64,000 nucleotides of DNA. Source: Planctomycetota bacterium (GTDB taxonomy: Bacteria; Planctomycetota; PLA2; JAEUHO01). Under the pieces are notes generated by a model. It saw only the letters and a list, made by a program, of their open reading frames with translations. It made no database searches and was not told the origin of the DNA. Below are positions 11,834-20,883 of the stretch, one piece after another (the stretch's first letter is position 1; every line of letters begins with the position of its first letter). The translations under genes were made by a program, and so were the position numbers. Where the stretch lies: positions 1 to 64,000 of the forward strand of contig JAJDEN010000057.1 in NCBI GenBank assembly GCA_029259775.1, read 5' to 3'.

Positions 11834-11961
11834 GCCTCCGGCCCCGGAACCCGCGAGCGTCAGGCTGGGCGTAGGTAGCGCCGCGCGCCTTTTGCACGGC
11901 CTTGGCATTGCCGGGCTCGTGGGTGGGCGATAATCCGGCCGGGCCCCGTGCCCCACATGTC

Positions 11962-13674
11962 ATGCGACCGCTGCCTCTCCTCCTCTGCCTCATGCTCGCC
12001 CCGGCCACCGTTCTCGCAGCGTCCCCGGGCTACGCGGGCGAGGCGCCGCCGTCCAAGGCCAAGGCCAAGGCCAAGCCCAAGGTGGATGCGAACGCAGCCG
12101 GCGAGATCGGCCGCGGCCTGCTCTCGACCCAGCCGGCCATCCGCGCGAAGGCCGTGACGCGCCTCGTCGCGCAGATCCAGAAGATCGACCAGGAAGGCGG
12201 CGACCTCGGCGCGTTCCTGGACGCGATGACGAAGGCCACGCACGCGTGGGCCGACCGCCACGAACGCCTCATGGAAGTCTGGCTCGATCAGGCCGTCAAC
12301 GGCAACGCCGCGGAGCGCCGACGGGCGGTGCGCCTGCTGACCGCCCTCGGCGCGAAGGCGGTTCAACGACTCGCCGAGGAGCTACGTCACAGCCGTCGCC
12401 ACGGCGGCACGGAACGAGCGGACGAGGACGACGAGACACCGGACGACGTCTCGGGCCTGCTCGACGTGCCTGGGCCGGAGGTCGCGGCGGGTTCGCCGCA
12501 GGTCTACGAGCTGAAGGACCTCTTCGCGCGCGGCATGAACGCCGTGCAGCTCCGGAGCTTGTGCCTGAAGACGGCCGACGCCGTCGCCGTCAAGCAGTTC
12601 CGCACACTGTTCGTCGTGACGGCCGCCGAGAAGGGTCACGCCTTGCTGCAAGAGAAGCTGCACGACGTGCGCGTCGCAGGTCTCCTCGCGGACAAGAGCC
12701 AGGCCGAGCAGAGCTCGACCGGCCAGGTCAAGGACGACGCGAAGGTCCGCCCCGTTCCGAGCGCACCTGCAGCACGCCCCGCCCCGCCGGACAGCGCGGC
12801 CGACGAACCGGCTGAGATGCCGGCCAAGGCGCTGGGGGACGACACCTTGGCCCCGGCCGAAGACGAGGGACCGGCCGTCGGCAACGCCGTGGGCCTCACG
12901 AAGGTCGCCGGAACGCCGAAGCGCGGCGCCCCCCCTGGCGCCGGCGCCGACGCGGGCGCGCCCGAGCAGCTCCGCGCGAAGAAGGTCACCAACGCGCGTC
13001 GCTGGCGACTCGAGCCGCTGCTCTTCCACGTGCCGGGCCCGGCGCTTGCCGACCTGCAGCAACGCAAGGACGCGTCCGCGTGGTCACGGCTGCTGCCCGC
13101 TGCCTTCCTCCGCCGTGTCGACACGTTCGCGGTGGCGGGCGAACGCGAGCACGCACGTGTGTGGTCCGGAGCCCTGCGGCGCGTGCCCGACGCGCGCGCC
13201 GGCCTCCCGCTGCGCGGTGAGGTGGGCCTCGCGACGGGCGAGCACACGATGCTCTTCGCAGGCAAGCAGATCCACTACAGCAAGACCGTGCGCCGCACCA
13301 AGGGCGGCGCGTGGGGCATCGTGACGGGCACCATCCCGCACGGCATCGCCGTGGACCTGCGCATCGTCGAAGGCCTGGACGGCCCGACCGTCCGCGTGAC
13401 GGCGACGCGCACGGAGGTCGGCCTGCCGATCCCCGTGATGAGCGTGCAGCCCTCGCCGAAGGCGGCGGCCGTCGAACTCGAACAGCCCGAGTGGAGTACG
13501 ACGCGCACACGAGCCCGCGTCCGCCTGCCCAACGAAGGCGGCAGCGCCTTCGTCTCGCTGGCAGGCCTGGGCGCATCGCAGGACGAACACGTCGTTCTGG
13601 TCTTCGCGCTCACGCCCGCCCCGCCCGCCCCGCCCGCCGGCCAGGCGGCGTCTCAACCGCGGGGCATCAAGTAA
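11962..13674 (+). CDS. Secreted protein of uncertain function, possibly a degenerate secretin-like protein
   Basis: The gene encodes 570 residues. The ATG at 11962 is chosen because it opens a signal peptide (MRPLPLLLCLMLAPATVLA). Residues about 35-140 are helical, HEAT-like. Around residues 175-225 a segment (VYELKDLFARG ... LFVVTAAEKGHALLQEKL) resembles the short N-domains of planctomycete secretin-related proteins. A low-complexity Pro/Ala linker follows. The last 200 residues are beta-rich and end with VRLPNEGGSAFVSLAGL then HVVLVFALTP, which recalls the end of a secretin beta-domain. No partner secretion genes lie nearby, and the family assignment is weak. It may be an isolated envelope protein. 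It precedes an aldo/keto reductase by 51 nt, same strand. Confidence 0.55.
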   Translation: MRPLPLLLCLMLAPATVLAASPGYAGEAPPSKAKAKAKPKVDANAAGEIGRGLLSTQPAIRAKAVTRLVAQIQKIDQEGGDLGAFLDAMTKATHAWADRHERLMEVWLDQAVNGNAAERRRAVRLLTALGAKAVQRLAEELRHSRRHGGTERADEDDETPDDVSGLLDVPGPEVAAGSPQVYELKDLFARGMNAVQLRSLCLKTADAVAVKQFRTLFVVTAAEKGHALLQEKLHDVRVAGLLADKSQAEQSSTGQVKDDAKVRPVPSAPAARPAPPDSAADEPAEMPAKALGDDTLAPAEDEGPAVGNAVGLTKVAGTPKRGAPPGAGADAGAPEQLRAKKVTNARRWRLEPLLFHVPGPALADLQQRKDASAWSRLLPAAFLRRVDTFAVAGEREHARVWSGALRRVPDARAGLPLRGEVGLATGEHTMLFAGKQIHYSKTVRRTKGGAWGIVTGTIPHGIAVDLRIVEGLDGPTVRVTATRTEVGLPIPVMSVQPSPKAAAVELEQPEWSTTRTRARVRLPNEGGSAFVSLAGLGASQDEHVVLVFALTPAPPAPPAGQAASQPRGIK

Positions 13675-13725
13675 GGCCGTCCCCCGCGGAATTCGGTAGC
13701 CTCCCACCCGAGGAGCTACCCACGC

Positions 13726-14631
13726 ATGGATCGAGTGATGACGGCGCCACCGCGCACCCTGGGCCGCACGGGCATCGAGGTGTCCCCCCTCGGCTACGGC
13801 ACCGTGCCCATCGGACGGGCGAGCTACCCCTCCGACGCGGCCGCACGCCTGCTCAACGAGATCCTCGATGCCGGCATCACCCTGCTGGACACGGCGGCGG
13901 CCTACGGCAAGGCCGAAGACGAGTTGGGCAAGGCGGTCGCGCACCGACGCGATGCCTACACACTCGTCACGAAGACGGGCAAGACAGACGGCTACGCGTC
14001 CGCGTGGTCCGCGCGGGAGATCCAGGCAACGACGGAGCGATCCCTGCGCAGGTTGAAGACGGACGTGCTCGACGTCGTGCTGTTGCACACGTGCGATGCC
14101 GACATGCTGCGCACGAGCGAGGCCGTCGAGGGTGCGGTACGTCTCCGCGAGCGCGGCCTCACCCGCTGGATCGGGTACTCGGGGGACAGCGCAGCCCTCG
14201 AGCACGCGCTCGACCTCGAGGTCTTCGACGTGGTCGAAGCTTCCTACAGCCCGCTCGACCAGGACAACCGGCGCTTGCTGCGGAGCGCGGCGAAGCAGGG
14301 GGTCGGCGTGCTGCTCAAGCGGCCGTTGGCCAACGCGGTCCCGGGGCGCACGACACCCCCCGAGGACGAGTACGCCGGACGCTACTGGCCGCGTTGGCAG
14401 GCCCTTGGTCTCACGCGCGACGACATCGGAGGCCTGCCCTGGCTCGAAGCGTCGCTGCGGTTCGCGGCGTACGCGGACGGCGTCACGTGCGCGCTGACCG
14501 GCAGCGGCAAGAGCGAGAACATGCGCGCCAACATCGAGGCGGTGAACGCGGGCCCGCTGCCGGACGACGTCGTGGCCCATCTGGAGAGCCGTTTCGACGC
14601 CGTGGGCCAGGAGTGGCCGGGGCTCACGTAG
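13726..14631 (+). CDS. Aldo/keto reductase
   Basis: The gene encodes 301 residues with GAGGAG about 9 nt before the ATG. The TIM-barrel aldo/keto reductase tetrad is visible: Asp55 and Tyr60 in LLDTAAAYG, Lys83 in LVTKTGK, and His121 in VVLLHTC. The N-terminal TLGRTGIEVSPLGYGT is also typical. It should reduce a carbonyl substrate with NADPH in the cytoplasm; the substrate cannot be inferred. It is 49 nt upstream of the M3 peptidase gene on the same strand, so the two may be co-transcribed, although no functional link is evident. Confidence 0.9.
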   Translation: MDRVMTAPPRTLGRTGIEVSPLGYGTVPIGRASYPSDAAARLLNEILDAGITLLDTAAAYGKAEDELGKAVAHRRDAYTLVTKTGKTDGYASAWSAREIQATTERSLRRLKTDVLDVVLLHTCDADMLRTSEAVEGAVRLRERGLTRWIGYSGDSAALEHALDLEVFDVVEASYSPLDQDNRRLLRSAAKQGVGVLLKRPLANAVPGRTTPPEDEYAGRYWPRWQALGLTRDDIGGLPWLEASLRFAAYADGVTCALTGSGKSENMRANIEAVNAGPLPDDVVAHLESRFDAVGQEWPGLT

Positions 14632-14680
14632 CCAACCCGGGCCTTCGGATCTACCCTGCGTCACGCGAAAGAGGTGACGC

Positions 14681-16366
14681 ATGGCCCAGGTCAACTTCCA
14701 CGACATCGAGACGATCACACCGGTCCCCGAGGAGATCACGCAGCGCTACGCGGAGATCGAAAAGGCGTTCGACGGCGCCACCGACCAAACCGGTCGCGGG
14801 GCGGCGATCGCGGCCTGGGACGGTCTCCGCCGCGAGCTCGGCACCTGGAGCTCGCTCGTCGGACTGAAGTTCCGCCAAGACACGGCGGACGCCGAACGCA
14901 AGGCGGCCCTCGAAGCACACGACGAGCTCATGCCGCGCTTCAGCGAGCTCGAGGTCGCCTTCATGCGCAAGGTGCGCGGTAGCGAGCACGCCGGCGAACT
15001 CGCCGCGACCTACGGCCCGCACCTGCTCGACGTCTGGGATTGCTCGACGGCGAGCTACGACCCGGCGATCGAGGCCGAGACGGTCGCCGAGTCCAAGGCG
15101 AGTGCGGCCTACACGGAGTTGGTCTCCTCAGCCCGCTTCGAGGTCCAGGGCGAGACGGTGAACCTCTCGCAGCTCGGCAAGTTCGCCTCGTCCGCAGACC
15201 GCGACATCCGCTACGAAGCAGCGAAGAAGCGTTGGGCGTGGTTCGGTGAGAACGCGGACGAGCTCGACCGGATCTTCGACGAGATCGTCAAGCTGCGCAC
15301 GGCCCAAGCCAAGAAGCTCGGCTTCGAGAACTACGTGGACCTCGGCTACAAGAAGCTCGGGCGCACCGACTACAACAAGGACGACGTCGAGCGCTACCGC
15401 AATGCCATTCGCGATCACGTCGTGCCGCTCTGCACGCGCATCCGCGAGCGCCAGCGCGAGAAGCTCGGCGTCGACAAGCTCATGGCCTGGGACGAGCCGG
15501 TCTCCGACCCGAAGGGCAACCCGAAGCCCGCGGGCGACCACGACTGGATGATGGGCCAGGCGCGGCTCATGTTCGATGAGATGGGTGGCGGACTCGGCGA
15601 GTTCTTCGGCCTGATGGCTGACGGCGCCCTGCTCGATCTGAAAGCGCGTGACGGCAAGGCCGGCGGCGGCTTCTGCACGAGCTTCCCCACGGTCGGCATG
15701 CCGTTCATCTTCGCGAACTTCAACGGTACGAAGGGCGACGTGCAGGTCTTCACCCACGAGGTAGGCCACGCGTTCCAGAACTGGTCGTCGCGCGGGAAGC
15801 CCACGGTCGACTACCTCTGGCCGACCGCGGAGGCCGCGGAGGTTCACTCGATGAGCCTCGAGTTCCTCACGTGGCCGCACATGGAGAAGTTCTTCGGCGA
15901 CGACGCCGAGCGCTTCCGCCAGCTGCACCTCACGGAGTCGCTGCTGTTCTTGCCCTACGGCTGCGCCGTGGACCACTTCCAGCACCTCGTCTACGAGAAT
16001 CCGGAAGCCACCCCCGCCGAGCGCCTCGCAATGTGGCAGGAGATGGAACGCACGTACCTGCCGACCCGCGACTGGGGCGACCTCGAGCGGCCGGCGGCCG
16101 GTGGAATGTGGCAGCTGCAACTGCACATCTACCACTACGCCTTCTACTACATCGACTACACGCTCGCGCAGGTGTGCGCCCTGCAGTTCTGGGCGAAGGC
16201 TCGCGAAGACCGCGCCCAGGCGATGGAGGCCTACGTGACGCTCTGCCAGCGCGGCGGCGAAGCTCCCTTCCAGGACCTCGTCCGCTCGGCGGGCCTCGTC
16301 AGCCCCTTCGATGAGGGCTGCCTGACGGATGTCGTCGGCGCGGCAAGCGAGGTCCTCGGCCTCTAG
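14681..16366 (+). CDS. M3-family oligoendopeptidase (PepF-like)
   Basis: The gene encodes 561 residues, the usual size of oligoendopeptidase F-type enzymes. AGAGGTG precedes the ATG. The thermolysin-like zinc site is HEVGH at 359-363 in FTHEVGHAFQNW; a downstream Glu in EAAEVHSMSLEF supplies the third ligand in this family. There is no signal peptide, so the enzyme is cytoplasmic and should cleave short peptides. The C-terminal helical part (YHYAFYYIDYTLAQVCALQFW) is typical of the M3 fold. It ends 103 nt before the TP-repeat lipoprotein gene, with a strong hairpin in the gap. Confidence 0.93.
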   Translation: MAQVNFHDIETITPVPEEITQRYAEIEKAFDGATDQTGRGAAIAAWDGLRRELGTWSSLVGLKFRQDTADAERKAALEAHDELMPRFSELEVAFMRKVRGSEHAGELAATYGPHLLDVWDCSTASYDPAIEAETVAESKASAAYTELVSSARFEVQGETVNLSQLGKFASSADRDIRYEAAKKRWAWFGENADELDRIFDEIVKLRTAQAKKLGFENYVDLGYKKLGRTDYNKDDVERYRNAIRDHVVPLCTRIRERQREKLGVDKLMAWDEPVSDPKGNPKPAGDHDWMMGQARLMFDEMGGGLGEFFGLMADGALLDLKARDGKAGGGFCTSFPTVGMPFIFANFNGTKGDVQVFTHEVGHAFQNWSSRGKPTVDYLWPTAEAAEVHSMSLEFLTWPHMEKFFGDDAERFRQLHLTESLLFLPYGCAVDHFQHLVYENPEATPAERLAMWQEMERTYLPTRDWGDLERPAAGGMWQLQLHIYHYAFYYIDYTLAQVCALQFWAKAREDRAQAMEAYVTLCQRGGEAPFQDLVRSAGLVSPFDEGCLTDVVGAASEVLGL

Positions 16367-16430
16367 GAGGCTGACGAAGGCGCGAAACACCCGGAGCCGG
16401 ATCCCGCTTACAACGGCTAGGCGTAGCTGT

Positions 16431-16454
16431 GCGCGCAGACACCGATCTGCGCGC
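16431..16454 (+). promoter_or_regulatory. Perfect 9-bp hairpin in the 5' leader of the lipoprotein gene
   Basis: GCGCGCAGA (16431-16439) pairs with TCTGCGCGC (16446-16454) around a CACCGA loop. It ends a few bases before the purine-rich ribosome site (AAAGGGAG) and 15 nt before the ATG at 16470. It could limit translation, stabilise the mRNA, or end the upstream transcript; there is no T-run to support the last option. Confidence 0.45.
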
Positions 16455-16469
16455 GGAAAGGGAGCCGTC

Positions 16470-19382
16470 ATGGGCCGACGTCACACCGCCATCAGGCTCG
16501 CATGCCTCACGGTGTTCCTGATCGGCCTCCCTGCCTGCGGTGGTGGAGGCGGTGGCGACAGCAACAGCTCCGGTGGCTCGACGACCGTGCCCGGCGGCCA
16601 GCCCGGCACGCCGACCCCCACGCCGACACCGACACCCACGCCCACGCCTACGCCCACGCCTACGCCCACGCCCACGCCCACGCCGACGCCTACGCCGACG
16701 CCGACACCCACGCCGACACCCACACCGACGCCGACGCCGACACCCACGCCGGGGCAGCCGACGCCGCTGCCGATCTTCCCCACGTGGGAGGGGTACGCGA
16801 ACGTGTTCGGCCTCGCGGTCAACCCGCACGACGGCGCCGCCTTCGCCATCCGCGGTGGCACGGGCGAGCTGGTGAGGCTCGGCTCGGGCGACCAGCAGCC
16901 ACAGACCGTGGGCCCGACGGGCCTGACCGCCGTACGTGCCTTGGCCTACGACCCGACAGGCAACGGGCTCGTGGCCGTCTCGCGCGGCGGCCCCGGCCTG
17001 GACGACGTCCTCAGCGCTGTGAATCCCGGTACGGGTCTCGCCACCACGATCGGCACCATCACGGGCTTCGCGGGCATCGAAGGCCTGGCGTTCCACGGTC
17101 ACGGCGCCACGCCGAAGCTCTACGCCGCGGATGCGGCGCTCGACGTCCTGCTCGAGCTCGACAAGCGAACGGGGCTGGCGACGACGGTCGGCGCTCTGGG
17201 CTCGGCCGCACCGAACCTCGGCGCGCTGGCCAGTGACAGCGGGGACGAACTACTCATCGGGGCTGACGCGAACGGCGATCTGGTCTCGATCGACACGACG
17301 GACGGCCAGGCACGCCGCATCGTCAGGCTGGCCCAGGGCCCGCTGCCCGGCCTCGCCTACGTGCCGAACGCCGGGCACTACCTCGGCGTCGCGGCGGCGG
17401 ACGACAAGCTGCACGCGCTCGATCCCAAGGGCGCGTGGATCGCGTGGGCCCAGACCCTGGGGCTCGCGGCGGACGACCGCACCGACACGCTCTACGGTGC
17501 AAACATCACGCACGGCTTGGTCTTCGTGGCCGATGAACTGACGGGATGGCGCCAGCCGCTCGCGGTGATCAACGACGTCGGCCTGCAGGGGCTCGCACGC
17601 GACGACGCGGGTCCGATGCTCTACGCCCTCTCGAGCGCGACGCAGAGGCTCTACAGCGTGAACCCGTCGACGGGCGACGTACAGCTCGTCGGCAGCGTGA
17701 ACGGCGCGGGCGGCCCGTGGACCACCCTGCAGAGCCTGACGTTCGCGAAGGGCTCGCTGTATGCCGTGGACCAAAGCACGAGCACGGTGATCTCGATCAA
17801 CCCGAGCTCGGCCGCGGCGACGGTCCTCACGGCGGCCACCGGGCACACGGGCATCCAGAGCCTGACCTACGATCCTGCGCGCGACCGTCTGCTGGCCTAC
17901 GCCGACGGCACCCGCACGCTCCTGGCGATCGCGCCGGTACTCGGTGCGCCCGTCGATGCCCTCAGCCAAGAGGCGTTCACGTCGATCGGCGGCCTCGCGT
18001 GGATCGCCGACGCGATGCGCACGCTCGGCACGGACCTCACCGCCGGCGAGCTCGCCACCATCGAGCAGCTCGTCGTCCCGTCGATGGGCTACGACGCGGT
18101 CCACGCGCTGTCCCTCGCCTGGCTGAGCCAGGAGCTCACGGGCTTTGACAACGCCACGACGCGCTACGTGGTGATCGACACGGCCCAGGGCACGGGTACG
18201 GCACGCGGCGGAGCCCTGGGCCTCGTCGTCGAGGGGCTCGCCCACAACCCCCATGCCACGACGACCTACGCCGTCGACGCGGCCTCGAAGAGCCTGTACA
18301 CGGTGGACATCGCTGGGGCCTTCACCCGCATCGGCGCGGCCGGTGCCCTCGGCGTGGCGCGGGACATCCGAGCGATCGCCTTCGATCCGACGACGCCGCC
18401 CGGGACGCTCTACGGCTACGACAACGCGGCACGCAGGCTCGTCACGATCGACATCACGACCGGTGTCGCCAGGGACGCCGGCGCCGTCATCCCGCCGTCC
18501 TCCATCGAGGCCCTGGCATGGGACAACGCCCGTCAGGTCCTGGTCGCGATCGACCGCTCGACGGCCGAGTTGATGGAGATCGATCCGGCCACGGGTGGGC
18601 CGACGGCGATCGCCGGCCCGCTTGCGCTCGCCGACATCCGCGGCATGGCCGCGATGCCCGGCACGGACGAGCTCTTCGTCGTCGACGCCACGGTCGATCG
18701 CATCGCCATCCTCGACCGCTTCACGGGGGACATTCTCGAAGCGTTCGATGAGCCGGTCCCGCATCGAGGGGCCGCGACGGCAACCGCGAGGCTGCTGTGG
18801 CCGCGCGGCAAGGTGCGCCCGGAGCACCTCGCGAGCTACGGCCTCGAGGTCTCGGCGGACTACGAGGACGATGGCTTCCTCACGTTCCAGCGCGGCGCAC
18901 GCCGTCTCTCGGACGCGGAGTTCAAGGCGGAGTTGATGGTCACGAAGGCGCTCCTCACCGAGAAGGTGCGCAAGATCCTGGCGCGCGGCGGCAAGGCCTC
19001 GTGGGGCCTCCGCTTCGAGGACAAGAAGCGCGAGGCCATCACGACCCAGATCACCGTGGTGCCTGGACGCGCAGCGCGCCGCGAGCTGGCAGCCCTGGCC
19101 AAGAACAAGTACATGCAGAAGCAGCCGAGCTGGGTCCGCGACACGCGGGCCGCACGCATCCTCATGCGACACGGCTTCTACAGCGAGGGCATGCTCCGGG
19201 CGATGAGTGCGCTCGGCGCGAATCCGGACTACGTGCCGGCGCAGCGCGAGTACAAGCGCGCGCGCCACATGCTCTTCGGCTCGGCCGGCCTGACGCTGGA
19301 CCTGACCGGGATCATGGACGATCTCGGCAAGGACAAGGACGGCAAGCTGCACGAGCAGCTCGGGCTACCGCACGGCAAGTAG
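16470..19382 (+). CDS. Beta-propeller lipoprotein with Thr-Pro repeat stalk
   Basis: The gene encodes 970 residues. The ATG at 16470 follows AAAGGGAG and opens a lipoprotein signal (LIGLPAC, lipidated Cys near residue 23). A Gly/Ser-rich spacer leads into about 24 Thr-Pro units (residues 47-94), probably an extended stalk. Residues about 105-770 are repeated blades with the recurring pattern LYAVD..T..L..ID..TG, as in NHL/WD-like propellers. The last 190 residues form a separate, charged helical domain (EFKAELMVTKALLTEKVRKIL ...). It is likely anchored in the outer or inner membrane with the propeller exposed. Ligand unknown. The neighbouring genes do not suggest a pathway. Confidence 0.78.
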   Translation: MGRRHTAIRLACLTVFLIGLPACGGGGGGDSNSSGGSTTVPGGQPGTPTPTPTPTPTPTPTPTPTPTPTPTPTPTPTPTPTPTPTPTPTPTPTPGQPTPLPIFPTWEGYANVFGLAVNPHDGAAFAIRGGTGELVRLGSGDQQPQTVGPTGLTAVRALAYDPTGNGLVAVSRGGPGLDDVLSAVNPGTGLATTIGTITGFAGIEGLAFHGHGATPKLYAADAALDVLLELDKRTGLATTVGALGSAAPNLGALASDSGDELLIGADANGDLVSIDTTDGQARRIVRLAQGPLPGLAYVPNAGHYLGVAAADDKLHALDPKGAWIAWAQTLGLAADDRTDTLYGANITHGLVFVADELTGWRQPLAVINDVGLQGLARDDAGPMLYALSSATQRLYSVNPSTGDVQLVGSVNGAGGPWTTLQSLTFAKGSLYAVDQSTSTVISINPSSAAATVLTAATGHTGIQSLTYDPARDRLLAYADGTRTLLAIAPVLGAPVDALSQEAFTSIGGLAWIADAMRTLGTDLTAGELATIEQLVVPSMGYDAVHALSLAWLSQELTGFDNATTRYVVIDTAQGTGTARGGALGLVVEGLAHNPHATTTYAVDAASKSLYTVDIAGAFTRIGAAGALGVARDIRAIAFDPTTPPGTLYGYDNAARRLVTIDITTGVARDAGAVIPPSSIEALAWDNARQVLVAIDRSTAELMEIDPATGGPTAIAGPLALADIRGMAAMPGTDELFVVDATVDRIAILDRFTGDILEAFDEPVPHRGAATATARLLWPRGKVRPEHLASYGLEVSADYEDDGFLTFQRGARRLSDAEFKAELMVTKALLTEKVRKILARGGKASWGLRFEDKKREAITTQITVVPGRAARRELAALAKNKYMQKQPSWVRDTRAARILMRHGFYSEGMLRAMSALGANPDYVPAQREYKRARHMLFGSAGLTLDLTGIMDDLGKDKDGKLHEQLGLPHGK
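16608..16751 (+). repeat. In-frame hexanucleotide repeat encoding about 24 Thr-Pro units
   Basis: Units of ACG or ACA followed by CCC, CCG or CCT repeat for 144 nt. Synonymous variation between units shows the repeat is old enough to have diverged, but it keeps the dipeptide. Length polymorphism by slippage would change stalk length in steps of two residues without breaking the frame. Confidence 0.9.
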
Positions 19383-19390
19383 AGTCCGCC

Positions 19391-19415
19391 GTCGATCCGG
19401 GAAGCTTGGATCGAC
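19391..19415 (+). terminator. Hairpin directly after the lipoprotein stop, terminator-like without a U-tract
   Basis: GTCGATCC (19391-19398) pairs with GGATCGAC (19408-19415) over a 9-nt loop, starting 8 nt after the TAG of the lipoprotein gene. It could be a weak intrinsic terminator or a 3'-end stabiliser. No T-run follows. Confidence 0.35.
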
Positions 19416-19484
19416 ATGCGTCAAGCCTAGGAACCATCGAGCTGCAGGTCGCGCTACCTTGGGTGCACGGACATGGAGGCACGT

Positions 19485-20876
19485 ATGCGGGCAGGCATCC
19501 TCACCCTCGCCGCGCTGCTGCTCACGACGGGGGCCGCCTGGAGCAAGGGCGAGGTTCCGGAGAAGGCGCCGAGCACGACCACCCGAGGCAAGCTCTGCGC
19601 GTGGAAGGCGAAGGACGGCCTCGTCTATCGCCACCGGATGCCCAAGTCCTGGGATCCGAAGAAGGGCGCCGGGCTGACGCTGATCCTGCACGGCAGCAAC
19701 ATGGACCACCGCTGGGGCTTCGCCAATCACGCTGCCAAGACCTTCCGGCCGGACGACATCGTCGTCTCGCCCGACGGCACAACGCCGGGCCCCCGCGGCG
19801 GCTTCAACTTCCTGGGGCAGAAGCCGGACGCCAAGCGGCTGCACAACCTGATCGAGGAGCTGAAGAAGCTGTTCAAGATCAACGGCGTGTACCTCTACGG
19901 CCACAGCCAAGGCTCGTTCTTCGCGATGTACTACGCGGGCGAGTACCCCAAGGACGTGAACGGCGTCGTCGGCCACGCGAGCGGCGTCTGGACGCAGACG
20001 CGCCAGTCCAAGAAGGGGCATCATCAGGCCATCGTGCTCATGCATGGCACGCAGGACCCGGTCGTGCCGTACGGCCAGAGCGAGGGGGGCTGGGAGAGCT
20101 ACGTCCAGAAGGGCTACCCGACCGTGCGCCTACGGAGCCTGGAAGGCTGGAACCACTGGCCTTCGGAACACAACTTCAACCAGCATGGCCAAGCGGTGCC
20201 CCACACGTCGCACCAACTGGCGTGGGTCGAGGGGATGACCACGAAGGACCCTGAGCGCATGACGTGGTGCTTCGACTTCATGGCCGACGACAAGTTCAAG
20301 GAACGGCACGACTACGCCGGCACCTACCTGCTCGCGAAGCACCTCGAGTCCCATGACGACGCGCCCAGCGCCCTGAAGACGCGCGCGCCGAAGGTGGCGG
20401 CCGCGATCGAGACCTTGGCCCAGCACCACGTGGACGCGCTGGAGACGTCGATGCCCGACGATCTCAGCTTCCAGAAGGCCGCCTGGGTCGCGCACGTCGT
20501 GATGTTCCTACGTGCCTTCAACGGCGTGCCCGCGTGCGAGTCGTTCTTCGGCAAGCACGCGGGGCCTCTCCGGAAAGACCGCGACAAGGGCATCAAGCAC
20601 TTCACCGCCTACTGGAGAGCCGTCAACAAGGGCGACATCAAGAAGGCGTTCGAAGCCGGGCTCAAGGCGTTGCAGGAGGCCTTCCTGTATCAACAGACGG
20701 CCAACTACGAGTTCCGCAAGAAGATGAAGGACTGGGCCAAGGCGGTGAAGGCGCACAGCCTCGACAAGAAGAAGGTGAAGGCGTTTGGTGCCCGCATGAA
20801 GGACTTCGAGAAGGCCCAAAAACTCGGCACGAAGGCGTTCGACAAGCTCAACAAGAAGCACGGCAAGCTGCCGTAG
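19485..20876 (+). CDS. Secreted alpha/beta-hydrolase (polyhydroxybutyrate-depolymerase/feruloyl-esterase-like)
   Basis: The gene encodes 463 residues from the ATG at 19485, chosen because GGAGG lies 6 nt upstream; an ATG at 19473 would place that site inside the gene. A signal peptide ends near TTGAAWS. The fold shows LTLILHGSN (oxyanion region), the nucleophile elbow GHSQG with Ser141, a likely acid in MHGTQDPVVPYG, and a likely base His in GWNHWPSEHN. These are the marks of the secreted esterase group that includes PHB depolymerase and acetylxylan/feruloyl esterases. A C-terminal helical, Lys-rich domain of about 180 residues is extra. Expected to hydrolyse an ester outside the cytoplasm; substrate unknown. 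It is convergent with the next gene, stops 7 nt apart. Confidence 0.78.
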   Translation: MRAGILTLAALLLTTGAAWSKGEVPEKAPSTTTRGKLCAWKAKDGLVYRHRMPKSWDPKKGAGLTLILHGSNMDHRWGFANHAAKTFRPDDIVVSPDGTTPGPRGGFNFLGQKPDAKRLHNLIEELKKLFKINGVYLYGHSQGSFFAMYYAGEYPKDVNGVVGHASGVWTQTRQSKKGHHQAIVLMHGTQDPVVPYGQSEGGWESYVQKGYPTVRLRSLEGWNHWPSEHNFNQHGQAVPHTSHQLAWVEGMTTKDPERMTWCFDFMADDKFKERHDYAGTYLLAKHLESHDDAPSALKTRAPKVAAAIETLAQHHVDALETSMPDDLSFQKAAWVAHVVMFLRAFNGVPACESFFGKHAGPLRKDRDKGIKHFTAYWRAVNKGDIKKAFEAGLKALQEAFLYQQTANYEFRKKMKDWAKAVKAHSLDKKKVKAFGARMKDFEKAQKLGTKAFDKLNKKHGKLP

Positions 20877-20883
20877 CAGGGGT

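Noticed and set aside
16608..16751. Possible CRISPR-like array
   Set aside because: The repeat is a continuous in-frame hexanucleotide without spacers.
17250..19352. A 700-codon antisense frame within the propeller lipoprotein gene
   Set aside because: Arg/Asp/Val-rich shadow composition and no recognisable domain; the sense frame has blades and a lipobox.
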